The translations under genes were made by a program, and so were the position numbers. A stretch of DNA of 64,000 nt from positions 3,062,458-3,126,457 of the forward strand of contig NC_031476.1 in NCBI RefSeq assembly GCF_000006565.2. Direction: 5' to 3'. Below, in pieces: positions 1-13,975 of this stretch (position 1 is the stretch's first letter; every line of letters starts with the position of its first letter). The DNA comes from Toxoplasma gondii ME49 (Eukaryota > Apicomplexa > Conoidasida > Eucoccidiorida > Sarcocystidae). The notes below the pieces were generated by a model. It searched no databases, was not told the DNA's origin, and was given only the letters and a program-made list of their open reading frames with translations.

Positions 1-43
1 AGCTTTTTGCTTCTTCTAGGGTGAATTTAGCCTCATGCAAACT

Positions 44-3000
44 TCAGGGACTGATGGAGCGAGTGTCACGGAAGGACGAGCCGACTCTCTCAAGTGCAGC
101 CAATAGATTTCCCGACTGTAACATCAACGCGTGTGTTCCTGTGGAGCCTACAAATTCCGTTTCTGTTTCGCCAGCTTTCTCGAGATGGAGCAATTCTTGA
201 GCAGCGTGAGCAATATGCAGATTGAGCAATGCCACTTCGCTTAGGAAAGATATCTCCGTTTCGTTCAGACTGAAAACGGACGCCAGGCCAACGCCGCCTC
301 TCAGGCTCCGCAGCACCTGCCTCCGGAACTCAACGATCTCCTTATCGGCTTCTGCCTTCAGAGTCTGGTACGGAAGGGTACCCAGGTTCGCAAGGCTATC
401 GAGTGCCTCGCCTAGAAGCCTTCTTGCGTCCTTGACATTGCCTTCGCGATGGCCCGACTGACGAGCAGTCTTTCGAAGCCACTCGTCTACGGCGCGCCTT
501 TCGCGTGAGGCTGTGAGAAACTCCACCATTCCAGGAAAAGACATGGATTCGAGCGGCAGGAGACACGTAGAGACATCCGGAGCGGCAGGATCCAGCAACT
601 GCGTGTAGCACGAGAGCCGCTCCAGTCGCGCCCGAATGACCCCGAAGAAAGACACCGATCGATGCAACGAAGACAGCATGTCAGGCGGACAAAGACGGAT
701 GTCTTGGCGAAGACTTGGCAGAGTGATCCGATCTCCGATAATCTGAAAGAAAAGTCCCCAGGCCACAGTATATATCGTCCGGACTGGACTGTTTCACTGA
801 GCGACCCTGCCACTTAGGGCAAGGCACGAAGCCGCTTCAGGGAGGCGAAACGCCCGCAATCAAGTCTGGACTATCCCGCGAAGGACAGCTTTACGCCGGT
901 ATGTTCAGACATACACTATTCAAAGACAGACTCATCGCACTGAAGGTAAAAACGCTTCTGAGACAAAATGATATACAAGCTTTTTCTAGTTACTACGAGT
1001 TGGACTACTGGTGTAGATCCTGAATGTCGTTGTTTCACAGATTCAAGTTCTACTGAGCTGTTCTTAACCGTCACAGTCAGTGCTGTGACAAAAGTGATTG
1101 CCACAGTACATTTGAAAAACCGGTGTTTGCGAACAAGTTGCACTAATGTCATGAGTCACTGACTCGGAGTCAAACATCCTTTCGTTAGAGTTGCCGGCGC
1201 ACAACTCCCTTCCAAAGTCAGCGTGTTCCGTCGCTTCGTCCCGGATCTAAAATGCACAACGAGCCTCTGAAGCTTGTAATCAGCTGCAACGAGTACCCGA
1301 ATTGCTTGCATGCGTTTCCGCAATTATCTTGACTCTGTGCGAGGAGACAGAAGATGAACTGCTGGACACGACGGGCACAAGAGCACTCGCTCGGTGGGCG
1401 CGAGAGCCCCCAGGTGAGGGCATCCACGAATTCTGATTTGCTATACGGCTGTCGAAAAGTTACCTCTCACGAAAGAATGCTCAGCGTTGCAGCATACTCA
1501 CGGCAGCCATGCGTCGGAGACGAGCTATCAACTCATCGCGCTCCTGATTGTAGATAGCGGGGCTGGTTGCCTCGGTCTGGGATGATGCCGTCTGTCGTTG
1601 TGTACACACCCCTTCTTCAGGAATACTGCCCACGCGGTCTGGCTCTTGATGCAAGTTTTCCACCAAGTCGCACAAGTTGACGAAGAGGGGAACGAGACGC
1701 GGGAGGATGAAAATCAAAAGCGGAGACGATAGAAGGGAGTCCACCACAGTCTGGACATCGGAGACAACAGCGGTGAGCCTGTCTAGGACGCCCGCAGGCG
1801 TTGCAACTCGTAGCCGATCTCCTAGATCAGCTGCCGAGCGGTCGAGTCTCAGCAGCTGCAGCCGCGCCTTCCACAAACTATGAAGCACGGGGCGCGACGG
1901 CAATTCCTCTTTAATCAACAATGTTTCTGCGGAAAACTTCGTACTCATCGTAGAGTCGCCATGTAACAGGCCACGGTCGAAGGACGGGATATCATTCGGC
2001 CTGAGTCTCTTAGCTCCCGCGCGGTGAACGTCCTTCGTGCGACACCGCCTGTCGAGTTCCTCGAGTGCGTGAATGACCCCCGTGAGCAGCTCGTCCAACA
2101 TTTCTGACTTCTCTGAGCGGGGCCGAGCAAGCTGCAAGCAAAATCGGAAAGAGCACGAGTGGGGAAAATGCGGTTTCTCCCCCAAAAGAGGCCTTATTCC
2201 AGCACGGAATCCTTACTCAATCCTTCATCGAAAAACGGCTTCAGACTGTCGGCAACTGGAAACCCCGTGGAACCCCGCACTAGGGCGTTTGCGCGCTAAT
2301 GCAGTGTATTGGCCTGGGGTAGACCACTCGTTGAAGAGGACAAAGGAAACGAGTCTCACGGTCAAATATCCAGCCGTGGGTCACTCACTATCAGTGTCTC
2401 TGCAACAGCCGCGAGAGTCGTCGCCGAAGCCCCGCCTCCCTCAGCATGCAGAACAGCCTTCAAGAAAACACACGCAGGAGAGTCACGCCCCTCTCCAGTC
2501 TGCAGCGCACCGACGCAGCCTGCCGCTCTGATGACAACCTCCGTTTCGGTGGCCTCTGCAGTTAGGGCCTTTTGCAGCGCCGCAATGGCAAACTCGAACG
2601 CCGCGCGGCTCTCCCCCCAGAAGTAAAACTCCTCCGCCAGATCTACGAAAAGCTTCGCGGCAGCCGCCTGCTGAAACTGCTGAACGTAGAATGTGGAGGC
2701 TGCTTCGGCTTCGAGTCCAGCGCCGGGTACATGTGCCAGGTCGCAAGAACGGGCCAAGAGCGAAGGCAGGAACTTGCTGAGCGCGTCCAAAGTAGAATCA
2801 ACCACGGAGCTCATAGACATCAAAACTGTCTGCTTGCCAGTTGCACCCTCGCAGATGTGGAACGCTCGGGCAAGGCGCATGGTGCACAGAGTCTGCTCGA
2901 GGTGGAGAAACTCGCGGTTGAATACCCAGCCTGGCTCTGACCCCGCTGCCCGGAGCAGCTCAAGGTGCCGATGTAAAACCGGAATTGACCAGGCTTCGAG

Positions 3001-6000
3001 GCCAAGCTGAAATAGCACATTCTGTAGGGTCCGACATGCTTCAACTGCAAGGCTGTAGTTTTCGAATCGTCTGTGCTCGCGGGAATTGTGAAACAGCCGA
3101 GAGTCCTCAAAGTCTGAGCTGGAGGCTGGCGCGGTCACAGGGTGTTTCGGCAGTGGTTGTTCCCCTTGAACCTGCAGCGGCTTTGCCATGTCTCGGATAT
3201 CGAGCACTTTGCCCGCGAACGCATTACCAGCCAGAGGTACCTGCAGGAAGAGAAAGTTACAAGTACCACAACACTTGATACGCATCTGGTCGATATCTTG
3301 TGAGCGACGAACGGACACCCACCTATTAGAGGTCGTATAAACGTTAGGTTATCATGGTACCTTCACAAAAAGTCAAGGCGGGTCACGTATTAGACCGAAG
3401 GTATGCCTGACGAGGAAAGTGAGAGATATATACCAGATGAGATACATAGATGCCCAACCTTACGTGTACAGCGTCCCAGTGTATCTGATATGCTTGTGGA
3501 GAAGCGACGGCACACAAACTGTGCCTTCCAAGCGTACGTCTGAGACTCCTTCATTTTCACTTTCTGTTGCTATCTCCACCTGGCTGGCGGAGCTGCGCTC
3601 GCTGTCTTCCACGTCCCATGGGACTGACCCAGCATCTTCTGCTCTCCACAAAACAGCAGACACCACCAGCCGCAGGTCGATGCAGCGAAGACGAAAGCAT
3701 CCGTCCGCTACCCGAGTGCACTGTAATGTCTTCTGGTTCAAACGAATAGTTCCAGCACTGCTTGCAGACGCGACAGGTGGACTCCAATGCTTCTGCAGAA
3801 CTCTTTAGAAACCTTCGCTCACGTGTGACTGTCTTCTGCCTGCGGAGTTATATCGTTACCGTGATATCCTAGAGACCGTTTACCAGTGAGTCGTAAGCAC
3901 CCTGGTTTTGGGGAGGGGCTTTTGAGGCACAGCGTAAAGTCCACTTTCGAGAACCCCTTCGGCTCTCTAGTTGCGGCACCACAGGTAGCCAAGGGAACGT
4001 CGTCTAAGGAAACGCAGAAAGCGCTAAGCACGCTTTCGCATGCATGCACGGTACCTGTCGGCTTCGCAAAGCGCTCCACTACTGCTGTTGACGCATCAGA
4101 GAGAGCAGCCAGGAACTCGTCGGCATCTGGAGTTGCCAGCAGCGTCAGTGTCTTCGCGCGCTGGTGAATGTCGAATCCGAGCTCGGGGATGTAGGTGGTC
4201 TCCTTTGCATCCGACGAGCTACCCTGTGCGTGCACACAGTCTCTCTTCTGATTGTGAAACGACAGAATGAGATATTCCATTGTGTGTGCGGCTTCTGGGG
4301 AGTGTTTACTGCGAATTGGTCCACGGGTTTGGACATTGAATATCTATGTTTACCTGATCTGTGTACTGCAGCCAAGAGCATACATACTGTAGTTATGCCG
4401 TACAAGTGGACAGCACTGTAAATGGTGGATGGAGAGCAACCTGTCTTCAGACATTCCTAACTCAGCCCAGACGTTTCACCTGACGGTGAACCATCGTTCT
4501 TCTTGCTGGAAATGGGGATGCTTGTAATTTTAAAAATTTGTCGAGAGCGTCAACACTACGTGGATTCGTTTCCCGTGGAGACTGCCAAATGCCGTTGATC
4601 CTGTCGAATTGCTGAATTTCCAGAGGTGCCTCAAGTAGTAGCGTACGAGTCCTTGCGACCCAGCAGACGTCGGCTGTTATTTTTTTCTGTCGCTCTTCGT
4701 TTCACCAAAGACGCTGGACAAATATTCTTCCATCCGCTGCTCCACGCGAATAAAACGCTTTAACTGCTTCACGGAAGCTACCTATCTCGTGGAAACCTCT
4801 GCCTCACCTTGTCGCCTCTGAAGGTCTTGAGAAAACTGCACCTCCGCTGCATGTCGTCGGCGTCGTCGGCGAGGGCGAGAGCGGCCTTGATATGCTTCGA
4901 GACCTGCGACCAAGGTTCTGATGAAAGCAAGAAAAGGTCTGCGAGCTCGAGATGTGCGTCCGCGGCTTTGAGATCCGAGGAGCCTTCCATGATTTCTATG
5001 GCCCTCTCGTACAACTTCACCGCGTCTGAGTGTCCCACCGGCAGTGCGCGGGCACAGAAAAGTAGCAGGTCTCCTTCCGAAGCGCTCTCACTCGTGGCCT
5101 TCTCGCTAATTTCGGCGAACGGTTTCTTTTCGCTTTGGCTTATCGCGAGGAGCTGAAACCTCAAGACCTGGCTGTGGACGGACTTGGGCAGCTGCAGAAA
5201 GGCTTTGTCTGCGACAGCGATCACGTCTCTCCATTCGCCCTCCGCGGACAAGCAGGAGAGGAGGCCGAGGTACAGTTTGGCGAGCGTCGGCAGAGCCTCT
5301 GAACGTCTCGCCACTCCGACAATCGGCAGCGCCGCTCGAATGGCATTGATAAGATCGCGCCGGAGTTCAGCGACCGGAAGAAGCGGCGCCGCCACGTTCC
5401 ACAAACTCTGACATGCGAAAAGAGCGAGTGAAGCGTTCTGCGTTGACTGTGCACACTGGCACGCCTGAAGCAAGTGAAGGAGGGCTAGAGCTTGACCACT
5501 TGACGCATTCGGACATGACCTGCGAAGGGACACAGCCGAGGGAGATCTCGGCGTCGCCAAAAACCTTTCAGATTAAGAAGGATTTTAGCCTGTCTTCCTG
5601 GAGAAGGCTACTATTTAAGGGGTCAGACCCCCGCACCCCACGCACGGACAAAGAGAAGGAGCGCTCGATGCGCCTTTTTGCGAAACAGATGGAAAAAGAA
5701 CAGATTGACTTGCAGACCCGACTGAGACCGTGAAACAGGTGTCACTGTAAACTGGATGACAGTCAAGGATGCCTCTCGCTTGAACCCCACCCACCCTTAG
5801 CAAGTAAATGATCTGGTAAGACTGCAGATCGTGGCACCGGTGAACAACGATCTTGCGGATCCAAGCCCGCGGGAGTGATAAGCTTTGAGACAACATTATC
5901 ACGAAGCTGCTTCTGACGAGTACATCATACTTCGAGTTGAACAACCAGCTTAGATCTCGAAAGTCTACTGAATTTCCTTTCCAGGCTGCGCTTCTTACCG

Positions 6001-9000
6001 GTCAGAATGGATACTGGAGAGGCTCAGCCCTGCGACCGTGTGGCTTATTCCGAGCCACAGTCGCTTGCGCCGGCTGATTGTGGCCGACAGTGAGTACGGC
6101 ACATGTTGCCTGTCCTCGCCCACGGCCTCGAGGGCAAACGCCAGCGAGAGGCGAAGGAAAAGGGTATGCAAGCTAAAGGCTCTGACAGCGAGACGGACCT
6201 TCATCTCCGCTTGTAAATCTCTGGTAGCTTCTGTCCCGACTGGCATGGCTTGAATGATGTCGTAGCATCGCGTAATCAAACTCTCTTTCGTCGGAATGTC
6301 CGTTTCCTTGGAAATCCTCTGTTCGGCACACAGCAAGCACAAACGCGCTTTCAGCAGCACATCCTGAGGCCACCGTTAGACTGCTGAGAGCACGAAGGCG
6401 CCCGCTTCTCATATTGTTGGAGCCATTTTCAGCATCATGTGGGCTGGAATGTCTCTTTATTCGATATGACTTACACAGTACCGGAGCGCGGATCTTGTGA
6501 CACAACGCTTCGCTGGGCATCAACGCGCAACTGGTTCTTGGAACTAAGGCTCCGACATGCGGTACCCCTCGTTGCCCTTTGCGACTTTATGCTCGGAATA
6601 TAATGAAGCAACATACACAAAACAAATAGAGGAAAAGCACGCGGTTTGACGCCTCGACCACCACAGCTGAATCGTACCTCCATGAGAATGAGAGCTCGAA
6701 TTTCCCCTCCCATTAGGTCGGAAGGAAGCTCAGCGAGAACGGCGGGGGACGTAGCCTGTTGCTTGGCGCTTTTGCCAGCTTTTGAGGGCGACGGTGCCGG
6801 TGCAATAGGCGGGTCATTGTTCACGTTTGCTTTCAGAAGTTGTTCAATCCAAGTGGAATTCGTGCAGGCTGCTGTTCCACCTTCAAAGAGAGAGGCGACG
6901 ATGTCCTTACATCCGCTGCGACCCAGGAAGGGCAGGGCTCGAGAGATGGCTTCCTCAGTGACGGCGAGGTTCGACGAGGCCTAGGAAACAAGACAAGGTA
7001 AAAAGCGAGAGCACCTTGTCAGTTCTTTCCTGTTGCCAGATGGCTTTCATCGGCGTCCTGTGTGCAGAATTCAAGTGAACCATTTATGCGCGTATGCATG
7101 TATAATTATCTATAATGCACACAACAGCAAAAATAGCACTTGTACTTGACGTGCACGGGCACGGTAGGCGTCTTAAAGCAGATGCGAAGAGACTTCTCCG
7201 GTGAGCTTTCTCGAATGATCCAAGTGTCCTTGCAGCATCAGGGCAATATCAACATTTGTAAATGGAGCCTAGTTTCTTCACAACGTAGCGCCGGACGAAC
7301 GGTGTGCGGGGCATATCGCTAGGCTCTGCCAGTGTCGTGTGAAGGGGAATTCAGAGGTCTTCTGTCTTGCTCACGAGAGCGTGTTGTGTCAGAAAAATGG
7401 TAAGATTCTGGAGGAGAATCGTATTTCTGACTGGGAAAACCTCGTGCTTGACCAGCAGATGTGTCTGGAGTTCTTGCACGTGCTCAAGCAAAGACACGCT
7501 CCTTGTCCGATCAAACGCGCGGCTTTCCAAGATGTGCTTGTGCAGGTTCCAAAAGTGAATCGCGCCGTTGGATATTAGCCAGAATTGCTCGAAGTCCTTG
7601 CTGTGGGCAACGGATCACCGGCGACAAAGGACTGTCTCGCTTCCTCTCGCGTCTCTACAGACAGTCTTGTCTCGCGTGTCACAAGGCTGTGTTTTTAGGA
7701 GAGCCACACGAAGCAGCGTTCTGCAGCATTGGTCGGGTGAGTCCTAAGGAGTATCCGTGGCCGCTGTCTATCTCTTGGTGCGAATAAAAGATGGAATGTC
7801 CTTTGACGATAACCATATGCCTACAGACCCCGAGACCGGCAGGCATGCTGCAACTGGGACTGCCTGCAAAACTTGTTTCCTTCCTCGTGGCAGGATCCAA
7901 CAGCCCCTCTGACTTACCTGAGGCGACTGCCCACAAGCAAAAGCTGAACAATATCTTGTTTCATTTTCATTGCCTTCGCAGTGCCTTTCTTCTGCCCCGC
8001 CAGCCTGGTGGCGGTTGACACCGGAAACTCGTCACTGTCCGTCGAGATCCTTTCGACCTTTCCGTTGCTCGTGTCAACACCGGGGAGCTCTTTGAACTCC
8101 ATCTTGAGAATGTGACTCAGGCAAAGTGCCTAAGCGACACAGGCGAGGACGTTTCCAAAAGCGGAACCCGTTGTGCTGTCGTACAGTGCGCCGGAGACAA
8201 CCGGATGGAAACTGCTAACGGTTCTTCGACACTGCGGCACGTAGCAGCTTCTGTTTCGTCACGCATTTCTTCTATTTCGGATGTGTTTCCTACTCTTTCT
8301 AACGAAGAACTGCAGTGGCTACGGCCTGATTTCTTCTGTCTGAGCGCGACGGAACGAGACTTTCTGGTGCGCCTTACCAAGGTGTAGCAGGACTGGACCA
8401 CTGCGATGGCTGTTTGTTTATGGTGGGCCGGCACCATCAGCCGCACTGCCGGGGGAGCGCTGTCTCCGTCTCGTTCGGCAGGAGTCTTCTCTTCCTCGTC
8501 GTCCTGCAGAATGGGCGAGAGCTCGTCCCTTCGATTCTCTGTCAGACGCAACACCGTCTTGCAGAAGGTTGCCGCCACCGAAAACTGGCCGTATGCGTAA
8601 GCATGTTGTGCAACGTTATTCATCAGCCTCAAGAGCCTGTCGAGTTTTGCTTCTCGCCCAGTTTGGTTCACCTCCGCCTCCACGGGATCGTGGAGTGGAG
8701 TAGCGGTTTCTTTTTCAGACTCCGCAAGCTCCGCGAGCGCTTGATCTTTTAGTGCCTCAATCTTGGGAAGGTAGTTCCTGGCGAGAGGTAACAGCCCCAA
8801 GAATTTTGATAGCAACTCGAGGGACGGTAGGACGGCGTGAGACTTCTTCGCCGTGTGTGGGGGGCTTTACATCTGTGACACAGAGAATTTGCAACCTGCG
8901 CTACTGAACAAAGGCGCTGGTAGGCTGAGTCCCGACGTTAGTCTGTGCGGAACTTTTTGGTCCATTTATTTGTCTGAACGAGAATGGATTTGCCTCCCTG

Positions 9001-12000
9001 CTGCGACCGATCTACCTGAGTGAGAGAGCCGACTTGCTCCTATCGACAAGCAGCTGCATTTGATCAAGAATGACGAATTCGTCGTCTAGAACCACTTGTG
9101 GCTTTATGGATTCCAAGAGAGTTTTGAAGTAGCGATCCAAGCAACGTGAATCAGGCGACTGCGTGGGCTCTCGTAGGTTTAGGTTATCTCCCTGGTGAGC
9201 CGACGTTCCAGAAACAACTGAAGCGGAAAGTGTCCGCGACTCGGACGGGGTGCTGAAATCGATGGAAAGCGCCTTTTCAATCGACTCTTTTGCCACAGCT
9301 GGGAGATCTTCTTCGGCCTCACAGAGTGCTACTTGATAGAGCAGATTCACTCGAAGGGTTGCGAGGGAGGACTCTATGTTCTCGAGCGCCTCGCTGGCCT
9401 GTTCGAACAAGATACTCGGGGACGCGGCAAACATCCGGTTCATATGACCTTTGTGCTGGATGAAGCAGGCTCCAAGAAGGCTGTAACTCAAATTCCAAGC
9501 TTGCACCACCTCAATGGGCTGCTTAAGACGGTAAAAAGTGTTGGATTTCGATATTTGACCACAGTAAGCTTATTACGCATCGGCTATGTACTATGGTCAA
9601 TATAGAGATTATCTTTTTTCAGCCTCAGTGATTTGCCAGATGCCGCAGCATACATTGAAACGTGCTTCACCAACCGTCAAATGCTACCTTTTGAATGCGC
9701 TGCACAATGTATAGACTGACTGCTTTCTTTCCCGGAAAAAATACACCCTTTTACATGCACATAAACTTGCGAAGATGATTTCCACGTGCTTCGGGCTAAA
9801 CACTGACCCTGTGAAGGCTTCGATACACGAGACTGCGGGATGGCGCGAGAAGCAGAGGTCTGGCCATGTTCCACATGCTAACAGCGCACTCTTCTATGAA
9901 GTCGGAGCAGAAAGAGTTCTGCTCAGCGGTGACGAGGCACTCTTCGATGACTTTCACTGCGTGAATCCGTTTCGCCACCGCAGCCTTCATACGGCGCTCT
10001 TCGTCGTCTGCCGATACCACGTTGTCTTGCGCCGGTTCTTGTTCGTACTCCGAGAGGTAGACGTCTACTTCTGTTGCTAACAGCTCTTGCATCAGGGTGC
10101 ATCGGCTTGTGAGCTTCTTCCAGCTGAAGATACACGCTTGCACACATGATGCATGATACCGGGATAGGTACCTGTCTACCTGCGGCTCCACTTCTGTAGG
10201 TCTTACTACAAAACACTCGCTTGCGCGATTTTGATCAAGTACGAAGCTATACAGGCCACAAGCGAGACGTTGTCGTTTCAGAAACAACATCGATCTAGAC
10301 AACTCACAATTTACGTCGTTGTAGGAAGATGCTGCAAAAATCGTGCTACTGTTTTCTCAAATTGTCTGAATGTTGTCAACTTTCACCGGCAAGTGTAGGT
10401 TGGGGGAAGGTGATGAGGTGGTCCACGCTAACGGTTGCAGGAGGCGGTCCTGAGAGGCTATCACATTATCCAGCATTACCGTTTACCACTTCAGTCGCTT
10501 GACCATAAGGCTTGCAAGTGACCACAAGCTCAACTCCATTGCCGTTCTGACTAACAGCCCTGCAGCTAGCTGTTCGTTTGCAGAAGCTGTAACCGCTGGC
10601 AGGCCGGCGAGGGCGGTTTCAAGTGCTTCGCCAGGTCCCCAGTGGAACTCGTCAGATTCTCTTGAATACAGAGTAAAGAAGTCAGGATCGACTAGCGCCC
10701 AGGATTTTGCGAGCCCCGTTGCCGCCTCGGGTCCCGGGAGGCGTGACGCGAAAAGAGCCGTCATTTGCATCCGAGACCAGGCACTTTTTTCTGTTTCTTT
10801 TCGAACAACTGCCACCAATGGCTCTGAATCCCTTGCCAACTCCACTCGAGCCCTGATTAGCACGCATGCATCACAATCGGTTATTAAGCGACAGAACATG
10901 GTTGAAATTCGGTATGCAGCGTTAGGAGTGATGGTACGAGCTACTGAGTATGACACATTGATCCAGCATACGTTACTTGTTCATCTCTACCACCAGCCAT
11001 CGATAGAATCATGATCACGCGACTACTTGAGTTTGCTTACATCATCAACTTCCACTCTAAACCAGTTCGTTCAGTGTGAATTTCGGCTTTCTGTTCCGCT
11101 TCCGGCCCATCAGCAGCAAAGAGCTTCGTAGCGTCGTCTGTGGTCTGAAGGTCCGGAGAAGCCACACAGACTGGAGACTCGACAGTTACAAGCCCCGTCA
11201 ACCGTCTACGATTATCTGGGTTCCTTAACCTCTGGCTACTCACCGTTGCATAAACGAGACGCAAACCAATGTTCCATGACTACCAGACCGTTGACGAGCC
11301 CACTGCTCAAATATAAAGAACCTACTCAGAGAGCCATAACGCTGCCACAAGGTACATATACACACACGTGAACGCACCTGTATCTGCACAGAACAAGAGG
11401 TCCGCGACTCTCTCCGATGGAGTGGTCGCCAGTCCAACTCCCCTGTAGTATTCAGTTCATCAACGTAAATCGATCAAGGTCTCAGAACTGGTAACTGCAC
11501 GACAAAACTGAAATTTTGCGCTCCGTTGCTGCAGAGATGCTCACTTTGAAGGCGTCGACGATTTTTCCGGCATCTGCCAGACAACTTGCATACTGGAGAA
11601 TCAAGTTGATTCTCCATGAGATGTCTGACACAGGTTCCGAATGTGTCGGCTGTTCAGAGTGAAGTCGCTCTTTGGCGCCCCGTTCACCTGCTTGCTTTGC
11701 AGCTGCCGCACTGCAAGATACGAGCATAAACATGCCATCCAGAAGAGGGTCGTCTGCTTAGTAATTTATCTGTCCTTCAGGAAACTTTGACACAGCAGTG
11801 CTGGCGTGTGCCTCATCGACACGCATGCGGAACGGGCGAGTGTGCAAGTGTGGGAGATCCGTCGGAAGCCGTCCTCCAGCCCATTGGGGACAGAGGTGAC
11901 CGTGCTTGCAGAGCGCTGCACTGCGACGGATGTGAAAGTGTCTTTGCGGTTGTACAAAAGCCGTGGTCGACCAGATGTACGTATAAGGAAGAGCTGAAAC

Positions 12001-13975
12001 ATGAGTAAAATGTGGTTGGTAGTAGGCGCGTAGTGCGCGGCCTGGGAAAAACGCGGCTAGCGCCGATTTCACGTACTTTGCCGCCTGTTATGGCGTGAGC
12101 GCAAGCACGTACCTGACTGATCTCAGGAGGTTTTCAAAAGCACCGACCAAGTACTTCTTCCAGCCGGGTCTCAAAAGTGGCCGTGTGATCGAAACAAAAA
12201 CCAAACTGGCATTGAATATTAACTCGACTTGTCTGCACCGACACCGCAGATAAACATACTACTAGGAGAGTGAGAACCACATTTGCCAGTTTTTCGTGTA
12301 ACACTTCGTGGCATTATTGAGGAACACAAACAGTCTTTGGGCTGCGCTGCAGCACAGCTGGTTGACTTGCCTATCTTCCTTTGGCCCTGCCAAAATGATT
12401 CTCGTTGCCTCGTCGACGAATGACAACGCGAAAAGGATTTGACGCACTAGGTTCATGCCTGTTAAGCAAAGCTCTTTCGCCCGCCGTGCTTCCAGAAGTC
12501 CCCTAGGAATCCAGCAGCCAGATAAACTCGACGAAAACTCAACTGAATGGAGGTCATTTGCTCATGAGTGCCTCGTATGCATCCGTGCGTGTATGTGCGT
12601 GTGTGTGTGCGTCAGTCAGAGCTGAAGACCCTTGCAATAATAGGAACTCTAGAGGCACGTCATACCATCATGCTGCATCAGTAGATGAGCTGATGACGAC
12701 ATGGGGTGTTTCCAAAGATCTATGCCAGCCTCAGAAACTTTTTAACTGAGACACACAAACCGGCACCTTCGGCCAGTACACACACCTGTCGAGTTTCAGC
12801 AAGTACAACCCGATCTTATCGTGGTTCTACGCTGCCCGCAAAGACATTATCGTGTAGGAATCGGAGATGCACATCGGGTTCCTGTTTTGTCACACATACC
12901 GAATCAGGTTAGCTCGAGCGAGCGTCTGCGAAGTCTCTGGCTCTGTCGTCTCGTACAGCTGAAGAAGAAGAGGATGCTCAAACTCAAAGACAGGGTAGTA
13001 ATATCAGTGAGACAGATCCCTACACGTCCACAGGCAAAACAAGTCGTCTCTCTGTGGTATTTTCTAAATTCCATAAATTTGGGGCTTACCTCAATTGCCT
13101 CCGCTGCCTTATCGTAGTGCCCGAGGGCACACGTACATTCCGCGAAGTCCACCAGGACATCTGCGCATGTGTGAAAAAATGGTCTTTTTCAGAAAGAATT
13201 GCATTCAGTGCCAGGCTTGAGCGTTGCCTCATGAAGACGACAAAGGCCTTTTGGCAATGTACCCCACATATCACATATTAAATATTGGAAGGATTCACCC
13301 TTCCGGATATCAGCAGGCAACAAAGTTCTAGTCTTGCGTGCTTATGAGACACATTCCTTTTTCCAGGTGGTGACAGATAAAACGTAACGAATGCAGCGTG
13401 AGGGGTAAGTAGAACTCGGGTTGCTTGGCTCCTTTAGAAAGTTAAATCATTCACTGGCTGCAGTTCAGTTACCTTTCGCCTAAGCTCCAGTCTGGGACAC
13501 AAGCTTTCACAGGAAAGGTCGCAGACACGTATTTCCACACTGAGTGGGAAGGAGTTTCACAAGATTCCTCACGTTTCATGTGTGCAATGCTGCCGGCTTG
13601 ATGCTTGATGATCTGCGAGACGGTTGATGAAGCAAGAGAATTTTTGAAGTTTACAGAACAACATGTCCAAACCTAGTTGGTGAGCATCTCTGACCGATTG
13701 AAGACGTGCACCGACCGAAGAGGAAATAAAAAGAATTAACTGCAATTCATCACCCCTGATGTCTTTCATTTGAGATAGTCGACCATCGCACTGCTCCGGG
13801 GCAGTCACAAGAGATGCTGTTCTGGAGACAGACGAGCCGTACCTGGGGGGATGGTTATTCCGAAGATGTGCTCGTTCTCTCTTATACAGGCTGAAGCGGC
13901 CTCAAGGCTCTCCAGACTTCCGGTCTGCCGGACATCTTCAATGAGCCGTTGCAGCTGCCGTGTCACCATCCCCAT
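44..13975 (-). CDS. CFAP46: CFAP46 (FAP46/TTC40) central-apparatus TPR protein
   Basis: Cilia- and flagella-associated protein 46 is a large TPR scaffold of the C1d projection on the axonemal central pair, with FAP54, FAP74 and FAP221. The spliced product is about 2,355 residues (human about 2,700). The start at 13975 gives MGMVTRQLQRLIEDV, then across the first intron PDVLVDFAECTCALGHYDKA, the family's opening TPR. Helix pairs follow in the expected order: a segment with RPLLRPG after exon 4, WRINLILQYASCLADAGK in exon 6, ECAVSMWNMARPLL in exon 10, the segment that precedes SIEKALSIDF in exon 11, NGAIHFWNLHKH in exon 14 and SLWNVAAPLLPV in exon 17. No membrane segment or signal peptide is seen. 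The stop at 44-46 follows RDTRSISP; a further exon beyond the left edge cannot be excluded. It is head to head with the kinesin gene. The identity comes from recalled family patterns and I am fairly sure of it. Expected site: microgamete flagellum. Confidence 0.82.
44..13975 (-). other. CFAP46: Exon map of the CFAP46 gene
   Basis: Read on the minus strand, the exons are 13975-13843, 13160-13090, 12958-12900, 12502-12305, 12205-12113, 11710-11545, 11437-11378, 11231-11041, 10852-10490, 10294-9808, 9521-9016, 8864-8378, 8129-7918, 7600-7441, 6980-6678, 6363-5999, 5519-4808, 4247-4055, 3707-3580, 3240-2389, 2131-1502 and 742-44. The total is 7,068 nt, a multiple of three, with all junctions GT-AG and phases agreeing. 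The least certain acceptors are those at 11437, 10852, 8864, 4247 (4223 also fits) and 3707. The introns, including 1501-743 and 13842-13161, show no other gene. Confidence 0.68.

Noticed and set aside
12262..12456. Independent small minus-strand gene starting MNLVRQILFALSF
   Set aside because: The frame extends upstream to an acceptor at 12503 and fits as CFAP46 exon 4, so it is an internal exon.
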